Shown here in pieces: positions 7,093 through 8,530 of a DNA stretch of 8,530 bases. The DNA lies in the NCBI GenBank assembly GCA_944322775.1, contig CALUQA010000022.1, forward strand, positions 1 to 8,530. Direction: 5' to 3'. This DNA comes from an uncultured Elusimicrobiales bacterium (lineage in GTDB: Bacteria > Elusimicrobiota > Elusimicrobia > Elusimicrobiales > Elusimicrobiaceae). The stretch's first letter is position 1, and every line of letters starts with the position of its first letter. A program made the position numbers and the translations under genes. The notes below the pieces were generated by a model that made no database searches, was not told the origin of the DNA, and worked only from the letters and a program-made list of their open reading frames with translations.

Positions 7093-7365
7093 TTATTTTT
7101 CCTGCAAAGCACAAATTATTTTTTGGGCTTTTTCTAAGGCGCTTTTGTTTAGGCTATAGTGCATCCATTTGCCTTCTTTCTGGGCGGAGACTAAGCCGCT
7201 GTCGCATAAAATTTTCATATGATGCGACAGGGTGGATTGCCCAATGTCCAGCAAATCCAGCAAATGGCAGGCACACTTCTCTCCGTCTTGCAAAATATGC
7301 ATAATTTGCAGACGGTTCGGGTCGCCCAGGGCCTTAAAAAGTTTAGACGTTTGTTCGTAATTCAT
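7093..7365 (-). CDS. arsR: ArsR/SmtB-family metalloregulatory repressor
   Basis: This 90-residue protein is a single winged helix-turn-helix. Its start, LFKALGDPNRLQIMHIL (9-25), is the family signature. EKCACHLLD carries C31 and C33 in the position of the CxC motif of classic ArsR (ELCVCDL), where As(III) or Sb(III) binds and releases the protein from DNA. The recognition helix follows with QSTLSHHMKIL, then the wing GLVSAQKEGKWMHYSLN. It is of normal length for a small ArsR. It is first in the two-gene unit with the permease and probably represses its own promoter, since two matching operator-like sites flank it. The leader predicted from its promoter is only about ten bases with a weak GAGAG ribosome site. 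The family is certain; arsenic as the inducer is inferred from CxC and the neighbour. Confidence 0.93.
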   Translation of the reverse strand: MNYEQTSKLFKALGDPNRLQIMHILQDGEKCACHLLDLLDIGQSTLSHHMKILCDSGLVSAQKEGKWMHYSLNKSALEKAQKIICALQEK

Positions 7366-7382
7366 CTTTAACTCTCAAATAG

Positions 7383-7411
7383 AGTATAGAAAACATATCT
7401 ATATTTGTCAA
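7383..7411 (-). promoter_or_regulatory. sigma70-type promoter of arsR-permease
   Basis: On the minus strand, TTGACA (7411-7406, 6/6) and TATACT (7388-7383, 5/6) are separated by 17 bases. Transcription would start near 7376, leaving about ten bases before the arsR ATG. The -35 and spacer lie inside the operator repeat, a standard arrangement for steric repression. Confidence 0.8.
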
Positions 7412-7419
7412 TATGTTTT
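7390..7419. promoter_or_regulatory. probable ArsR operator over the arsR promoter
   Basis: This is a perfect 9-base inverted repeat, AAAACATAT and ATATGTTTT, around a 12-base centre. It is AT-rich as ArsR/SmtB operators are, and covers the -35 box and most of the spacer. Its 7391-7412 part recurs almost exactly on the other side of arsR. Confidence 0.65.
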
Positions 7420-7462
7420 TTGAGTTTTTCTTTTCGTTGCGTATTTGTTTTGTCGACTTTTA

Positions 7463-7500
7463 TGCCATAATATAAAAGATGGGCGCCTGCCCAAAGGGGG
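7463..7500 (+). promoter_or_regulatory. candidate extended -10 promoter and ribosome site of the aldehyde dehydrogenase gene
   Basis: TGCCATAAT (7463-7471) fits an extended -10 (TGn plus CATAAT, 5/6); no clear -35 is seen. A short GGGC-GCCT-GCCC hairpin (7481-7492) overlaps the presumed leader, followed by AAAGGGGGAAG directly before ATG 7505, a purine-rich ribosome site. Confidence 0.4.
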
Positions 7501-7504
7501 AAGT

Positions 7505-8413
7505 ATGGACGAAAGCATTCTGCAAAAACAGCGCGATTTTTTTGAAAGCGGCGCCACCTGGCCGTTGGAAACACGTCTGAACTATTTGAAAAAACTTAAA
7601 AAAGCCATTCTGGCCTGTCAGGACGACATCTGCCGAGCCTTGCACCAGGATTTAGGCAAAAGCAGTATGGAAAGCTATATGTGCGAGCTGGCCCTGTGCT
7701 TGGAGGAAATTGCCTATTTTCTAAAGAATTTAAAAAAACTGGCCAAAGACAAAACCGTGCCGACGTCCATGGCTAATTTTTATGCCAAAAGCACCATCAA
7801 ATTTGTACCGCGGGGCAATGTGCTGATTGTCAGCCCGTGGAATTATCCGTTTCTGCTTTCCGTTGAGCCATTGATAGACGCGGTGGCCGCCGGCAACACG
7901 GTGGTGCTTAAGCCCAGTGCTTATTCTTCCGCCACCAGCAAGGTTATTGGCCGTCTGTTGCAGGATGTGTTTCCGCCCGAGTATGTCAGCGTGGTGAGCG
8001 GCGGGCGGGCAGAGAATCAGACGCTTTTTTCCATGAAGTTTGATTATATTTTCTTCACGGGCAGTGCCGCCGTTGGGCGGGAAGTGCTGCGCCGCGCGGC
8101 GGAAAATTTAACGCCGGTATCGTTGGAATTGGGCGGCAAAAGCCCCTGCATTGTGGACGAAACGGCCAACATGGCTCTTTCTGCCAGAAGAATTGTTTTC
8201 GGTAAGTTTTTAAACTGCGGGCAAACGTGTGTGGCGCCGGACTATATCTTGTGTCATGAATCGGTCAAAGAGACCCTGGTGTCTGCCTTGCGCAGTGAAA
8301 TTGTCCGCCAGTTCGGTGCCGAACCGCTGGCAAATGAAAACTACGGCAAAATCATCAACGAAAAGCACTTTCACCGTTTGGCGGCCCTGCTTGATGAGCA
8401 CAAAATTTGCTAA
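7505..8413 (+). CDS. aldehyde dehydrogenase, class 3-like, truncated at its C-terminus
   Basis: This encodes 302 residues, whereas class 3-like aldehyde dehydrogenases have about 450-460. The NAD-binding and catalytic parts are present: SPWNYPF with N113, VVLKPS with K136, the FTGSAAVG nucleotide loop (184-191), LELGGKSP with E208, and NCGQTCVAPDY with the nucleophile C242. The last recognisable stretch is GKIINEKHFHRLAALLDEHKI, near 300, after which TAA follows at once. The C-terminal third, including the EEIFGP motif and the oligomerisation arm, is missing, and none of the three forward frames after 8410 resumes it. A simple sequencing frameshift is therefore unlikely. Deletion or insertion is more likely, and the product is probably inactive as an NAD(P)-dependent aldehyde oxidiser. 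ATG 7505 is chosen for its GGGGGA ribosome site; the open frame to 7445 has none. Confidence 0.85.
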   Translation: MDESILQKQRDFFESGATWPLETRLNYLKKLKKAILACQDDICRALHQDLGKSSMESYMCELALCLEEIAYFLKNLKKLAKDKTVPTSMANFYAKSTIKFVPRGNVLIVSPWNYPFLLSVEPLIDAVAAGNTVVLKPSAYSSATSKVIGRLLQDVFPPEYVSVVSGGRAENQTLFSMKFDYIFFTGSAAVGREVLRRAAENLTPVSLELGGKSPCIVDETANMALSARRIVFGKFLNCGQTCVAPDYILCHESVKETLVSALRSEIVRQFGAEPLANENYGKIINEKHFHRLAALLDEHKIC

Positions 8414-8456
8414 TGTGCGATAAAGAAGTAATAGAAGTGTAAAAAATTTTGCCGTT

Positions 8457-8488
8457 CCTATCCGGCACTTAGGGCTGTGTCGGATAGG
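8457..8488. repeat. strong hairpin after the truncated aldehyde dehydrogenase gene
   Basis: CCTATCCGGCAC (8457-8468) pairs with GTGTCGGATAGG (8477-8488) over 12 base pairs with one G-U, around an 8-base loop. On the minus strand a T6 run lies about eleven bases past the stem, so it could be an imperfect terminator for a gene entering from the right. It could also be part of an interspersed palindromic repeat. Confidence 0.55.
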
Positions 8489-8495
8489 TCAGGCG

Positions 8496-8530
8496 TTAGG
8501 CTTCCGGCAAGTCTATCTTGCCGACAAAGC
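8496..8530 (-). CDS. possible C-terminal end of a gene entering from the right edge
   Basis: One minus-strand frame reads FVGKIDLPEA and stops with TAA at 8498-8496, eight bases before the hairpin at 8457-8488. That spacing fits a gene end followed by a terminator. Only ten codons are visible and another minus-strand frame is also open here, so this is a weak suggestion. Confidence 0.2.
   Translation of the reverse strand, partial: FVGKIDLPEA
8505..8523. repeat. second hairpin at right edge
   Basis: CGGCAAG and CTTGCCG form a perfect 7-base inverted repeat with a TCTAT loop. It stands 16 bases from the previous hairpin, so the two could form a paired palindromic repeat unit. If the suggested minus-strand gene is real, it lies within its last codons. 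Confidence 0.45.

Noticed and set aside
7035..7112. 26-residue N-terminal extension of the permease (ATG 7112)
   Set aside because: It would overlap arsR and the probable operator and has no ribosome site; ATG 7034 has a strong one.
8495..8501. GTTAGGC, matching the GTTRRRY end of an integron attC site
   Set aside because: No matching RYYYAAC partner is found 60-140 bases upstream, and no integrase is seen; a 7-base match is easily chance.
1..8530. CRISPR array, tRNA, rRNA or transposase genes
   Set aside because: No regularly spaced direct repeats, cloverleaf-like sequences, rRNA segments or transposase or integrase motifs were seen on either strand.

Overview
The window is bacterial DNA of moderate GC, densely packed with genes that carry AGGAG-type ribosome sites and sigma70-like promoters. 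I cannot assign a phylum from sequence alone. It falls into three blocks. No tRNA, rRNA, CRISPR array, transposase or integrase is visible.

Block 1 (1-4462, minus strand) is a compact set read right to left: a YegL/TerY-like von Willebrand A (vWA) protein (3791-4462), a Ser/Thr protein kinase with a zinc ribbon and an unassigned C-terminal domain (2265-3737), and a large superfamily 1 (SF1) helicase of the Upf1/Dna2/NAM7 type (from 2271, running off the left edge). Kinase and helicase overlap by 7 bases. The set resembles the TerY/YegL-kinase-phosphatase triads linked to stress response and DNA processing. Here no PP2C phosphatase is visible, and an SF1 helicase sits directly behind the kinase. 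My inference is a phosphorylation-controlled nucleic-acid-processing or defence module. A PD-(D/E)XK nuclease-like gene (4711-5958, plus strand) diverges from the vWA gene across a 248-base regulatory gap and may belong to the same island. It ends at a perfect-palindrome bidirectional terminator (6011-6042).

Block 2 (6051-7419, minus strand) is a metalloid resistance pair: an ArsR-family repressor (7093-7365) followed by an ArsP/DUF318-type permease (6051-7034) with a CSC motif in the membrane and a CxCxCxC cluster in a loop. A near-consensus promoter precedes arsR. Two closely matching 22-base sites (20/22 identical, opposite orientation) flank arsR and are probable repressor operators.

Block 3 (7420-8530) holds a class 3-like aldehyde dehydrogenase gene on the plus strand. 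It has its catalytic residues but stops at 302 residues, about two thirds of the usual length. It is followed by two strong hairpins and possibly the last codons of a minus-strand gene entering from the right.
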